64,000 nt of DNA from Chryseobacterium luquanense. GTDB lineage: Bacteria > Bacteroidota > Bacteroidia > Flavobacteriales > Weeksellaceae. Below are positions 16,869 through 26,047 of the stretch, one piece after another; the first letter of the stretch is position 1, and every line of letters begins with the position of its first letter. The translations under genes were made by a program, and so were the position numbers. The stretch is from assembly GCF_026460945.1 (NCBI RefSeq), contig NZ_JAOVZV010000015.1, forward strand, positions 248,001 through 312,000, in the 5' to 3' direction. The notes below the pieces were generated by a model that saw only the letters and a program-made list of their open reading frames with translations, was not told the DNA's origin and ran no database searches.

Positions 16869-18200
16869 TTAGAAAGGATACTCATAAATTTCAGATTCGT
16901 GTAAGTAAGGGTTACCTGTAGGAATCAATTTAAGCTTAGTTAATGCTGAAAGCACTGTAAACATAAACAATCCAACTACAAATAAGATAGAACCTAAAAC
17001 TAATAATAATACTTCAGGAGTATTCCAGTAAGGTCCTACTGTTCCCGGCATTACCATGTTGAAGTAATCTAAGATATGACCGCAGATTACTACAATTGCC
17101 ATAACGGTTACTACTTTATAGTTTCTCTTAACGCTACTACTTACTAATACTAATAATGGTAATACAAAGTTTACAACTAGCATTGGTAAGAATGTTGGAG
17201 AGTAATGCTGAAATCTTCCGAAGAAATAATTTACTTCTTCCGGTACGTTAGCATACCAATAAAGCATGAACTGTGCAAACCAAGTATACGTCCAAAGTAA
17301 ACTTGTAGCGAAAAGGAAAACTCCTAAATCGTGCAAGTGATTGTCATTAAACTGTGGTAAGAAACCGTTTTTCTTAAGATAAACACTTAATAAAATGATT
17401 ACTGCAATACCACTAGATAAACAACTTACCATTGAATACCAAATATACATTGTAGAGTACCAGTGAGGGTCAATAGACATCAACCAATCCCAAGCCCAAG
17501 ATGCAGAAGCAAATCCGAAGAATGCAATATATCCTACAGCCCACCTGTAAAGGAACTGATATTCTACTAGAGATTTAGTATCATCTACTTTCTTAGACTG
17601 AGCTTTAAGCTTCCAAGCGAAGAAAGATGCTCCTACTACATAAATAATCGTTCTGATTGCGTAGAAAGGAATATTTAAGAATTTTTTCTTTTCGTATAAG
17701 ATCACATCAAAGTGACCAGATTCTGGATCTGTCAATTCAGGATCCATCCAATGGAAAAGATGCCCGTTGTGTGTAATGTTAAGAATCATAATGATAATTA
17801 AAATTGCACCACCCCAAGGAATATAAGAAGCAATAGCTTCCATTACTCTTGTAATAATGATTGGCCATCCTGCGTGAGCGGCGTGCTGAATACAGTAGAA
17901 AAATAATACTGCTGCACTTACTCCGAAGAAAAATACTGCTACAAAGTGAAGTGAAGCTAATGGCTGATTGTGAACCTGCATTTCTGCATGCTCTAAATGA
18001 GCAGTGTGATCTTGAGGCCCAATCATTTCGCTAGAGTGTGTAGGAGAAGTATGACCTGCAGAATGTACTGCTTCCATCATATGCTCAATTTTTTCTGTAG
18101 AAAGTCCTCTATTTAAAAAGAAACCTGCAGCAAAAAGAACTACACCTACAACAAGAAGGATTATAGAAGTTGATTTTAATTTTGGTGAAAAACTATACAT
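16869..18200 (-). CDS. actF: Alternative Complex III subunit ActF
   Basis: A 443-residue polytopic membrane subunit of the quinol:cytochrome c oxidoreductase ACIII, related to ActC/NrfD proteins. About ten hydrophobic helices are visible, with a His/Met-rich loop between the first two (HMMEAVHSAGHTSPTHSSEM and following). Other blocks include SWAWDWLMSIDPHWYSTMYI. It is the last gene of the act operon, eight bases after actE, and is followed by a strong terminator. No caa3 oxidase genes follow, unlike the arrangement in many other ACIII-bearing bacteria. Confidence 0.94.
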   Translation of the reverse strand: MYSFSPKLKSTSIILLVVGVVLFAAGFFLNRGLSTEKIEHMMEAVHSAGHTSPTHSSEMIGPQDHTAHLEHAEMQVHNQPLASLHFVAVFFFGVSAAVLFFYCIQHAAHAGWPIIITRVMEAIASYIPWGGAILIIIMILNITHNGHLFHWMDPELTDPESGHFDVILYEKKKFLNIPFYAIRTIIYVVGASFFAWKLKAQSKKVDDTKSLVEYQFLYRWAVGYIAFFGFASASWAWDWLMSIDPHWYSTMYIWYSMVSCLSSGIAVIILLSVYLKKNGFLPQFNDNHLHDLGVFLFATSLLWTYTWFAQFMLYWYANVPEEVNYFFGRFQHYSPTFLPMLVVNFVLPLLVLVSSSVKRNYKVVTVMAIVVICGHILDYFNMVMPGTVGPYWNTPEVLLLVLGSILFVVGLFMFTVLSALTKLKLIPTGNPYLHESEIYEYPF

Positions 18201-18208
18201 TTCTTTTC

Positions 18209-18901
18209 TTATTTTTTAGTTTCGGTAGTCTCAGTGGTTGCTGGAGTCGCTGCTGCTGCCGGAGCTGGAGCTGCGTTCTTTTTAAAAGCATTCATTACAT
18301 ACATTGCCACTCTCCATCTGTCTCCTGCATTCAATTGTCCTGCATAAGATCCCATCGCATTTCTACCGTTTGTTAATACATAGTGTACAGATCCTACAGT
18401 GATTTCTCTGTCTGCATAATTCGGTACACCAGAATAAGCCCCACTTTGTACAATTGGTCCTTGTCCGTCACCACCAGTTCCGTGACAAGCTGAACAAGTA
18501 CGATCAAAAAGCATTTTACCTCTTTCTATATCTTTAGCTGCATTTGCAGGATTTAGTGGAGAAGTGCTGATTGCTTTTGAAGCGTCGTAACCAGTGTTAT
18601 ATTCGTCCGGTGTTTTTGGAAGTTTGCTTTCCTCGAATACACCATCTTTATTTTGAGCTACTGAACCTTCTACAGGAGAAAGACCAGTTGCACCGTTGTT
18701 TTTTACAAATGCAGGAATTTCATTTTCATGATCTGAATAAGCATCCTGAGCTTTCATCAACGGATCGTATGCCACTGGGAAATACATATCCGGAAAATAA
18801 ACTAGAGGTGCATTTTCATTCGGTCCGCAAGAATTAAGTAAAACTGTAGTTAAACCTAAAATTGCTGTAATTTTTAATACATTCTTTTTCATTTTAAGCA
18901 T
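18209..18901 (-). CDS. actE: Alternative Complex III monohaem cytochrome c subunit ActE
   Basis: A 230-residue lipoprotein cytochrome: hydrophobic leader ending in LLNSC (Cys25), then a class I cytochrome c domain with the haem motif CSACH at 136-140 and a distal NAMGSYAGQL Met region. An Ala/Pro/Thr-rich tail (about 30 residues) ends the protein. It is expected to pass electrons within ACIII on the periplasmic side. The ATG at 18901 overlaps the actD stop by eight bases; an alternative ATG three codons later would abut it. Confidence 0.94.
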   Translation of the reverse strand: MLKMKKNVLKITAILGLTTVLLNSCGPNENAPLVYFPDMYFPVAYDPLMKAQDAYSDHENEIPAFVKNNGATGLSPVEGSVAQNKDGVFEESKLPKTPDEYNTGYDASKAISTSPLNPANAAKDIERGKMLFDRTCSACHGTGGDGQGPIVQSGAYSGVPNYADREITVGSVHYVLTNGRNAMGSYAGQLNAGDRWRVAMYVMNAFKKNAAPAPAAAATPATTETTETKK

Positions 18902-19415
18902 CTTTAACAGTTATTTCTTCTACTCCGGTTTCAATTAGCAACTGTTTTACAGATTCTACATCTTCAGTAATGAATTCCATAAGAAATTTATCATCTGTAG
19001 TTCTCGGATCTGGGTTTTGAGCTGGTGCAGCAGGATACATTTTATTTCTTACAAAGAAAGTCAAAGACATCAAGTGAGCACAACAGAATACCATTAATTC
19101 AAACATTGGGTCAATAAAAGCAGGGAAGTTATTTACCCAGCTAAAAGACGGTTTACCACCAATATTTTGAGCCCAGTCATGATTCATAATATACCAAGTA
19201 ACCGTCAAACCGATAGAAACTCCATAAAGTGCGTAGATAAAAGCAGCATCAGAAATTCTAGTTTTCTTTAAACCTAAAGCTTTGTCTAGCCCGTGAACAG
19301 GAAATGGTGTATAAACTTCGTTTATTGCAATCCCTTTATCGTTGAATGCTTTAACGCCGTTCATTAGATCGTCGTCGTCCGCATAAAGTCCGTATACAAT
19401 TTTAGTGGTGCTCAT
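18894..19415 (-). CDS. actD: Alternative Complex III subunit ActD (DUF3341)
   Basis: A 173-residue DUF3341 protein with an N-terminal soluble part (KIVYGLYADDDDLMNGVKAF, then YTPFPVHGLDKALGL) and two transmembrane helices at about 58-80 and 95-118. The C-terminal segment (DDKFLMEFITEDVESVKQLL) returns to the aqueous phase. ActD is a structural membrane subunit of ACIII. The gene overlaps actC by 14 bases and actE by 8, indicating tight translational coupling. Confidence 0.95.
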   Translation of the reverse strand: MSTTKIVYGLYADDDDLMNGVKAFNDKGIAINEVYTPFPVHGLDKALGLKKTRISDAAFIYALYGVSIGLTVTWYIMNHDWAQNIGGKPSFSWVNNFPAFIDPMFELMVFCCAHLMSLTFFVRNKMYPAAPAQNPDPRTTDDKFLMEFITEDVESVKQLLIETGVEEITVKDA

Positions 19416-20799
19416 CTCCTTCTTTTACTTTATATGTTTCACCTGAGATTTTCAAAATCGATTTTAATTCGGCCTGTGCAATTACAGGGAATGTTCTTGC
19501 GTATAGTAAGAATAATACAGAGAAGAATCCGATTGTCCCTAAATATACACCTACATCAATAATTGTTGGTTTAAACATCGTCCAAGAACCAGGTAAGTAA
19601 TCTCTTGAAAGGTTGATAACGATGATGTCGAAACGCTCAAACCACATACCGATGTTGATGATTAATGCGATGATAAATGTTGCAATAATATTTGTTCTTA
19701 CTTTTTTAAACCAGAATAATGCTGGAATAACAAGGTTACAAATAATCAATGCCCAGAAAGCCCACCAATAAGGTCCAACAGCAGCACCTGGAGAAAGATA
19801 AGTAAAGTCTTCATATCTTGAACCAGAGTACCATCCGATGAAATATTCAGTTGCATAAGCTACAGTTACCATACCACCTGTTAATACAATTACGATGTTC
19901 ATAATTTCGATATGATACATTGTGATGTAATCTTCAAGGTGACAAACTTTTCTAGCGATTAACAATAGTGTTTGGACCATTGCAAATCCTGAGAAGATTG
20001 CTCCAGCAACGAAGTAAGGAGGATAGATCGTAGAGTGCCATCCTTTAATAACCGAAGTTGCGAAGTCAAAAGATACAGTAGTGTGTACTGAGAATACAAG
20101 CGGAGTTGCCAAACCTGCAAGAACCAAAGATACTTCTTCGAATCTCTGCCAGTGTTTTGCTTTACCACCCCAACCAAATGCCAGGAATGTATAAATCTTC
20201 TTAGTCCAAGGAGTTTTAGCTCTGTCTCTGATCATTGCAAAGTCAGGAATCAAACCGATAAACCAGAATACTGTTGATACTGAGAAATAAGTACAGATTG
20301 CAAATACGTCCCAAAGTAGAGGAGAGTTGAAGTTAGTCCAAAGTGAACCAAACTGGTTAGGAAGAGGGAATACCCAATATCCTACCCAAACTCTACCCAT
20401 GTGAATAAGTGGAAAGATTGCTGCCTGTACAACTGCGAAGATTGTCATTGCTTCCGCTGAACGGTTTACAGACATTCTCCAACGCTGTCTAAATAATAAT
20501 AATACTGCGGAGATAAGTGTTCCGGCGTGACCGATACCTACCCACCATACGAAGTTGGTAATATCCCAACCCCAGTTAATAGTTCTGTTAAGCCCCCATG
20601 CTCCAATACCTGTTCCGATAGTGTAGGCGATACAGCCGAATCCGTAGATGAATAGAACTAAGGCTGCATATAGTGAGATCCACCATAATTTTCCTGCTCT
20701 TTCTTCGATAGGTCGTGCAATATCTTCTGTGATATCGTGATAAGTTTTGTGACCAATAATCAGAGGTTCCCTTATCGGAGCTTCGTAATGTCCTGACAT
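19402..20799 (-). CDS. actC: Alternative Complex III subunit ActC (NrfD-like)
   Basis: A 465-residue NrfD/PsrC-type integral membrane subunit, about ten helices, expected to hold the quinol site. Conserved features include PLIIGHKTYHDITEDI at the N-terminus, WGWDITNFVWWVGIGHAGT, and GLATPLVFSVHTTVSFDFA. Length and order match other ActC proteins. It lies 29 bases after actB and overlaps actD by 14 bases. It works with ActF as the paired membrane halves of the complex. Confidence 0.96.
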   Translation of the reverse strand: MSGHYEAPIREPLIIGHKTYHDITEDIARPIEERAGKLWWISLYAALVLFIYGFGCIAYTIGTGIGAWGLNRTINWGWDITNFVWWVGIGHAGTLISAVLLLFRQRWRMSVNRSAEAMTIFAVVQAAIFPLIHMGRVWVGYWVFPLPNQFGSLWTNFNSPLLWDVFAICTYFSVSTVFWFIGLIPDFAMIRDRAKTPWTKKIYTFLAFGWGGKAKHWQRFEEVSLVLAGLATPLVFSVHTTVSFDFATSVIKGWHSTIYPPYFVAGAIFSGFAMVQTLLLIARKVCHLEDYITMYHIEIMNIVIVLTGGMVTVAYATEYFIGWYSGSRYEDFTYLSPGAAVGPYWWAFWALIICNLVIPALFWFKKVRTNIIATFIIALIINIGMWFERFDIIVINLSRDYLPGSWTMFKPTIIDVGVYLGTIGFFSVLFLLYARTFPVIAQAELKSILKISGETYKVKEGDEHH

Positions 20800-20828
20800 T
20801 TTTTACCTATTTATTATTTAAACTTTAT

Positions 20829-23800
20829 TTATACTCTGTTTCTTACTTTAGTATGATAGAACACATTTGGTTTTGTTCCGATCTCTTCAAGTAAATGATA
20901 TCTTCTGTTGCTAGAATATAGTTTTCTAACTGAAGATTCTTTATCATTCATATCTCCAAACTGCATTGCTCCTGTAGAACATGCCGCTGCACAAGCACAA
21001 GAGTTCTGGAACTCAGTGTCTGTTACCTTTCTGTTTTCTCTCTTAGCATTCAAAATTGTTGCTTGAGTTTCCTGGATACATAATGAACATTTCTCCATTA
21101 CCCCTCTTGTTCTTACAACAACATCCGGGTTCAGTACCATTCTTCCAAGATCGTTATTCATATTGAAATCGAACTTGTCATTTAGGTTATATGTAAACCA
21201 GTTGAATCTTCTTACTTTGTAAGGACAGTTGTTTGCACAATATCTTGTACCGATACATCTGTTGTAAGCCATGTGGTTTTGACCTTGCTTACTGTGAGAA
21301 GTTGCCGCTACTGGACAAACAGTTTCACATGGAGCGTGGTTACAGTGCTGACACATTACTGGCTGGAAGATAACATCTGGGTTTTCTGCAGGATTTTCTA
21401 AAGCTCCTTCAATTCCTAAAACGCTACTTCCGTAAAGTTCTGGAACTGCTTTTCCTTGTGCTAATCCCTCATAAACAGTTAGATCTTGTTTAGAAGAATA
21501 ATAACGGTCAATTCTCAACCAGAACATATCTCTAGACATTCTGATTTCTTCTTTACCTACAACAGGAACATTGTTTTCTGCTTGACAAGCAATAATACAT
21601 GCTCCACAACCAGTACAAGAGTTCAAGTCTACGGATAAGTTAAAGTGAGGACCATCTGTATCATCGAAAGCATCCCAAAGGTCAATTTTACCTGCTGGAA
21701 GTGCTCCGCTAATTGTGTGATATTCCAAAGGCTTGTTCCATCCTTTATGCTCATCGTCAAATGCAACGTTTATAAAGTCGGCCAAAGGAACTTCTTTAGC
21801 GATATCATAACGTCCCATTAATGTATTCTGAAGCTGTACTCCTGCAAACTCGTGATCTTCACCTGTCTTTTCTAAAGAAACATTAGAAATTACCAAGTTT
21901 GAACCATCAAATAAAGGATAAGCGTTTACCCCTGTATCTGCAGTTGCTCCTGAATCTTTTTTACCGTATCCTAAAGCTAAACCAACGGATCCGTCAGCTT
22001 GTCCTGCCTGAATAAATACAGGTACATTTTCTATTTTTACTCCGTTTACTGTAAGATTTACAATAGAACCGTCTAACTGCATTCTTGCATTAAGATCATT
22101 GTCTATTCCTAATCTTTCAGCGTCTTTTGGAGACATTGTCAAATAATTATCCCAAGACATTCTTGTCAATGGATCTGGTAATTCCTGCAACCAAGGGTTG
22201 TTTGCCTGAGTACCGTCACCAATTGAAGTCTTAGTATAAAGAACTAATTCTAAATCTGATGCTTTAAAGTTTCCTAATTCTGCAACAGCTTGAGCACCAT
22301 TACCACCTGTATAAGATAAAGTAGTTGCATTAGCAGAAGCTATAATACCGTTGTATAAAGCTTTGTTGAAAGATGTTCCACCTAAAACAGAAGCCGAATT
22401 AGCTTTTAAATAATCATAATAATTGTTAGCAGCACTATTTTTACCATTTTTCCAAACCAATAGAGATTCTTCAATCTGTCTTGATTTATAGATTTTCTGG
22501 ATCGTTGGCTGCATTAATGTATAAACACCCGTCTGAGGTTCCATATCACCCCAAGATTCTAGCCAGTGAGCTACAGGAATTACAGCTTTCGCTGCTTTAT
22601 ACATTTCGTTTTTCTTATCTGTAACTGCAATTACGTAAGGAACTTTAGTCAAAGATTTTTTGAAATCCTGCCCTTTGTGGTGAGAATAAATAGGGTCAAC
22701 GTTGTTTGTAATCAATACTCCAACTTGTCCTGCATTTACCCATCCTAAAAATTCCTGATATCTTGCCTTGTCAAATTCTTTTAAGAAGTTTGCTTTACCT
22801 GTGAAAGCAACTGAACCTAACTTTTGGTTAATTAAGTGTGCTAAAACCTGTGCTCCTTTAGAACCATCAGCTAAAACAACAGCTTTGCTGCCTTTAGCTT
22901 TTAATTCTTTTACGATTTCAGTAGCAACTTTACTTGTTGGGTTAGCTCCTGCAACGATAGCGTTGTAAACTTCAACCAAAGCTTTGTTTACATCACTTGG
23001 TTTTACTCTGTATCTTGAATCCGAGTTTGCACCAGTCAAAGACATATTAGATTCAACCTGAATGTGTCTCAACATCGTTGCTCCCGGAACTCTTGCTGCT
23101 GCGTAAGAAGTTTCTAGGCTAGCTGCATTATAGTCTCCTAAGAAATCAGCTTGGAATGCAACAACCAATTCAGAACCTTTAAGATCGTAAACCGGCAATG
23201 CTCTTTGTCCGAAAACTTCCTGAGCTGCATCTAATGCTGCAGAATAAGGGAAAGCATCATAAGTTACTAATTCAGCTGTAGGATATTTCGCTTTAAATTC
23301 AGCAAATAATTTTTTGAATGTAGGTGAAGCGAAAGACTGAGATAAAAGAACAATCTTTTTACCTGCAGACTGAGCTTCATTTAATCCTTTCAAAACGAAA
23401 TCATCTACTTTGTCGAAAGTTTCGTCTTTACCGTCAAGTTTTGGTTGCTTTACTTTATCATTGTCATAAAGTGAAAGTACACTTGCCTGAGCTCTTGCAT
23501 TAGTTTTACCTAAATCTCCAGCTGCCGGATTCGGATCGATTTTGATTGGTCTACCTTCTCTTGTTTTTACTAAAACACTTGCGAAGTCGAAACCATCAAA
23601 ATATGTTGAAGCGTAGAAATTTGGAACCCCAGGAATAATTTCATGTGGTTTTACTACGTAAGGAATCGTTTTGATTACCGGAGCTTCACAAGCAGCCAAA
23701 GTTACTGCTGCTGTAGAGAAACCTAATAATTTCAGGAAATCTCTTCTGGATGTACCGTCAGTTTTTTCGGCACCTTCTAGGAAATCTTCTACCGGAATTT

Positions 23801-23891
23801 CTTCTTGGAACTCTTTAAGAGCCAGCTTACCGTTTAAGGCAGGGTCTTTAAGTTCGTGAATACTTCTAAATTGTATTTTGTTTGAAGCCAT
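20829..23891 (-). CDS. actB: Alternative Complex III Fe-S subunit ActB
   Basis: A 1020-residue fusion. Near the N-terminus SRRDFLKLLGFSTAAVTLAA (48-67) is a Tat-like signal, followed by a cysteine that could be lipidated (ACEAP). The large middle region resembles molybdopterin oxidoreductases but in ACIII carries no known molybdenum cofactor. The C-terminal part is a ferredoxin-like module with four Cys clusters: CTGCGACIIAC, CQHCNHAPCETVC, CIGTRYCANNC and CSLC...CAAAC, expected to hold three [4Fe-4S] and one [3Fe-4S] clusters. It is the second gene of the operon, 23 bases after actA. Confidence 0.96.
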   Translation of the reverse strand: MASNKIQFRSIHELKDPALNGKLALKEFQEEIPVEDFLEGAEKTDGTSRRDFLKLLGFSTAAVTLAACEAPVIKTIPYVVKPHEIIPGVPNFYASTYFDGFDFASVLVKTREGRPIKIDPNPAAGDLGKTNARAQASVLSLYDNDKVKQPKLDGKDETFDKVDDFVLKGLNEAQSAGKKIVLLSQSFASPTFKKLFAEFKAKYPTAELVTYDAFPYSAALDAAQEVFGQRALPVYDLKGSELVVAFQADFLGDYNAASLETSYAAARVPGATMLRHIQVESNMSLTGANSDSRYRVKPSDVNKALVEVYNAIVAGANPTSKVATEIVKELKAKGSKAVVLADGSKGAQVLAHLINQKLGSVAFTGKANFLKEFDKARYQEFLGWVNAGQVGVLITNNVDPIYSHHKGQDFKKSLTKVPYVIAVTDKKNEMYKAAKAVIPVAHWLESWGDMEPQTGVYTLMQPTIQKIYKSRQIEESLLVWKNGKNSAANNYYDYLKANSASVLGGTSFNKALYNGIIASANATTLSYTGGNGAQAVAELGNFKASDLELVLYTKTSIGDGTQANNPWLQELPDPLTRMSWDNYLTMSPKDAERLGIDNDLNARMQLDGSIVNLTVNGVKIENVPVFIQAGQADGSVGLALGYGKKDSGATADTGVNAYPLFDGSNLVISNVSLEKTGEDHEFAGVQLQNTLMGRYDIAKEVPLADFINVAFDDEHKGWNKPLEYHTISGALPAGKIDLWDAFDDTDGPHFNLSVDLNSCTGCGACIIACQAENNVPVVGKEEIRMSRDMFWLRIDRYYSSKQDLTVYEGLAQGKAVPELYGSSVLGIEGALENPAENPDVIFQPVMCQHCNHAPCETVCPVAATSHSKQGQNHMAYNRCIGTRYCANNCPYKVRRFNWFTYNLNDKFDFNMNNDLGRMVLNPDVVVRTRGVMEKCSLCIQETQATILNAKRENRKVTDTEFQNSCACAAACSTGAMQFGDMNDKESSVRKLYSSNRRYHLLEEIGTKPNVFYHTKVRNRV

Positions 23892-23914
23892 TTATACTTC
23901 TAATTTTTTAGTTA

Positions 23915-25273
23915 TTAATAATGACATTTACCACACTCAAGACCTCCAATTGCATCTACAGTGATTTTACCACCATCTTTCGGGTATTGCTTTTTAAGCT
24001 TTTCGTGTAGATTTTTGAAGTATTCTTTATTATAACCGTTGTTCATATCAATTTCGGTTGTTCTGTGACATTCGATACACCATCCCATAGTGAAATCGTT
24101 TGCCATTTGTACAACGTTCATTGTATCGATTTTTCCGTGACAAGCTTTACAAACTACGTCGATTTTGTTGTCTGGATTTTTCTTGTTGAAAGAATTGATA
24201 ATCGCTTGCTCACCTGCTACTACGTGTTGAGAGTGGTTGAAGTAAACGAAATCCGGCATATTGTGAATTCTTGTCCATTCTACAGGAGTTGTTTTGCCTG
24301 TGTATTGTTGTTTTTCAGAATCCCAACCCGTTGCAGCATATATCTTCTGGATTTCTCCGTCGTAGAATGCTTTGTCTTTTCCTGGCTCAATGTATTTACC
24401 GTTGTATTCAGAAATAGACCTGTGACAGTTCATACAAACGTTCATAGAAGGAATTTCAGACACTTTACCGTATTTAGCACTTGAGTGACACAGTTGACAG
24501 TCGATTTTGTTTTCTCCAGCGTGAATTTTGTGAGAGAAGTAAATCGGTTGCTCAGGCTTATAACCTTTGTAAACACCAATCCACATAATCCAGTTCCAAA
24601 TACCGTAAGTCGCTAAAATAGCAAGAATTGCCAAAGCTCCTTTACCAATAAAGTGGTACTTTTCGTAAATTTCACTGAAAGATTTTACTCTTGTTTCGTT
24701 AAGTCCAGCCAAATCTTCTGACTGACCTAGTTTTACTAACTGTCTCAGTTTAACTAAGATCCAAACTAAAAGACCAGCAATAGCAATAAGTGAAATGATT
24801 ACAATACTTGAAGTCGTATTGTTTGCAGGTGCTGCATTTGCCGTATCAACAGTAGAAGTTTTTTTGTCATCAACTGGAGGAGCCGGCTCAGGAGGATTAG
24901 TTGTATATGCTAAAATATCGTCAATATCCTTATCTGAAAGATTCGGAAATTGCTGCATAACAGTTTTGTTATTCTTCTCAAAAACTTCATTAGCATACTT
25001 GTCACCAGAAGCCCTCAATGCTACGTTGTCTTTAATCCACTTGTGAAGCCAATCTGTATCAAGTCCTTGCTCAGTTTTAAGTCTTGCTACTACACCTTTC
25101 AGCGCAGGTCCCACTACTTGTTTGTCTAAAGCGTGACATGCTGTACAGTTTGCCTTAAAAAGTTTTTCACCATTTTTAGGATCGCCGTCTTGCCCGTAAA
25201 TTGAAGCACTTGTTGATAGCAATAAACCTATCGCAATCAGCCCTTTTTTATAATGCTTTCTCCAACTAATCAT
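23915..25273 (-). CDS. actA: Alternative Complex III multihaem cytochrome c subunit ActA
   Basis: A 452-residue multihaem cytochrome. After a signal-like segment, residues 30-125 form a class I cytochrome c domain with CTACH (43-47) and a Met-bearing TVMQQFPNLSD segment. A Pro/Thr linker and two hydrophobic helices (about 155-175 and 212-233) follow. The pentahaem ActA core then has CxxCH at 259, 280, 375, 399 and 447, ending in CGKCHY. That makes six haem motifs, so this is ActA with an extra N-terminal monohaem domain. It is the first gene of the operon. Confidence 0.95.
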   Translation of the reverse strand: MISWRKHYKKGLIAIGLLLSTSASIYGQDGDPKNGEKLFKANCTACHALDKQVVGPALKGVVARLKTEQGLDTDWLHKWIKDNVALRASGDKYANEVFEKNNKTVMQQFPNLSDKDIDDILAYTTNPPEPAPPVDDKKTSTVDTANAAPANNTTSSIVIISLIAIAGLLVWILVKLRQLVKLGQSEDLAGLNETRVKSFSEIYEKYHFIGKGALAILAILATYGIWNWIMWIGVYKGYKPEQPIYFSHKIHAGENKIDCQLCHSSAKYGKVSEIPSMNVCMNCHRSISEYNGKYIEPGKDKAFYDGEIQKIYAATGWDSEKQQYTGKTTPVEWTRIHNMPDFVYFNHSQHVVAGEQAIINSFNKKNPDNKIDVVCKACHGKIDTMNVVQMANDFTMGWCIECHRTTEIDMNNGYNKEYFKNLHEKLKKQYPKDGGKITVDAIGGLECGKCHY

Positions 25274-25319
25274 TTAAATTATCTTATGTTAGTAAATATT
25301 GAATGTGTAATCAATCCCG

Positions 25320-25327
25320 CAAAAATA
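25320..25327 (-). promoter_or_regulatory. -7 element of the act operon promoter
   Basis: TATTTTTG on the minus strand, 47 bases upstream of the actA ATG. No TTG is found at the usual spacing, so the assignment rests on the -7 box and position. Confidence 0.45.
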
Positions 25328-25410
25328 ATATTTTTAAGAAGAATTTAACGGCTTTAACAAAAGGTAAAATGTCATATAGCTTTAATTTGTAACTATTCTA
25401 AATAACTGTG

Positions 25411-25442
25411 TTTGCTGTATTTTTTAAATTATCATAACTTTG
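25411..25442 (+). promoter_or_regulatory. Promoter of the SPOR-domain gene
   Basis: TTTG (25411-25414), 20 bases, TAACTTTG (25435-25442): a full match to the Bacteroidota consensus, 16 bases before the ATG. Confidence 0.75.
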
Positions 25443-25457
25443 CGGAAACAAGTTTAA

Positions 25458-25994
25458 ATGAAAAATTTGATCAAAATATTTTCAGTATTAGCTCTTATGG
25501 GATTTTATACTCTTGAAGCACAGCAAATTGTAAAGAGAGATACCTTATCCGGAACAGAGTTGGTCATTACAATGGATTCTAGAGTGAATGATGCTTTAGC
25601 TTCAATTGAAGACCGATGTGCAAAAACAACTGCAACTAAAGTCTCTACCGGATTTGATGATGATATGCCTTCAAAACCAACAAAAATTTATGTTCCAAGC
25701 AGAGAATTGACGAATGCTGAAATTTGTAGAAAAAACCCAAGAATTTTAGGTTTCAAAATTCAAATCACAACCGTGAAAAGTAATGAAGAAGCGAATGAAG
25801 TTAAAGCCTATTTTAGAAAAAGATTCCCAAATCTTAAAGTTGAAACCGATGCTTCATTGAGACCCAATTATAAGATTTTAGCAGGAAGTTATTTCTCAAA
25901 ACAGAGTGCTGCAAGTGATTTAGCCAGAGTAAAAGAGTACTTTAAATCTGCAACTCCTATTCAGTACAGAGTTTTTTGTGCAGAGGCAAAATAA
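25458..25994 (+). CDS. SPOR domain-containing secreted protein
   Basis: A 178-residue exported protein with a signal peptide (MKNLIKIFSVLALMGFYTLE). The C-terminal ~75 residues (LGFKIQITTVKSNEEANEVK, AYFRKRFPNLKVE, NYKILAGSYFSKQSAASDL) form a SPOR domain, a fold that binds denuded peptidoglycan glycan strands and often marks septal or envelope proteins. Two Cys in the N-terminal mature half (EDRCAKTT, AEICRK) may pair. The gene is transcribed alone from a well-formed promoter divergent from actA, and ends at a bidirectional terminator. Confidence 0.88.
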   Translation: MKNLIKIFSVLALMGFYTLEAQQIVKRDTLSGTELVITMDSRVNDALASIEDRCAKTTATKVSTGFDDDMPSKPTKIYVPSRELTNAEICRKNPRILGFKIQITTVKSNEEANEVKAYFRKRFPNLKVETDASLRPNYKILAGSYFSKQSAASDLARVKEYFKSATPIQYRVFCAEAK

Positions 25995-26015
25995 GGTTTA
26001 AATATTATAAAAATT

Positions 26016-26047
26016 AAAGGCTGAGAAAAATATTCTCAGCCTTTTTT
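26016..26047. terminator. Bidirectional terminator
   Basis: Twelve-base arms AAAGGCTGAGAA (26016-26027) and the complement (26033-26044), followed by T's. It lies between the SPOR gene and the convergent membrane-protein gene. Confidence 0.88.

Noticed and set aside
20829..23891. ActB as a true molybdopterin oxidoreductase
   Set aside because: The act gene order and Cys pattern fit ACIII ActB, whose molybdopterin-like domain is not known to carry the cofactor.
24065..24484. 139-codon plus-strand frame inside actA
   Set aside because: Antisense to the haem-binding region of actA; no recognisable protein.
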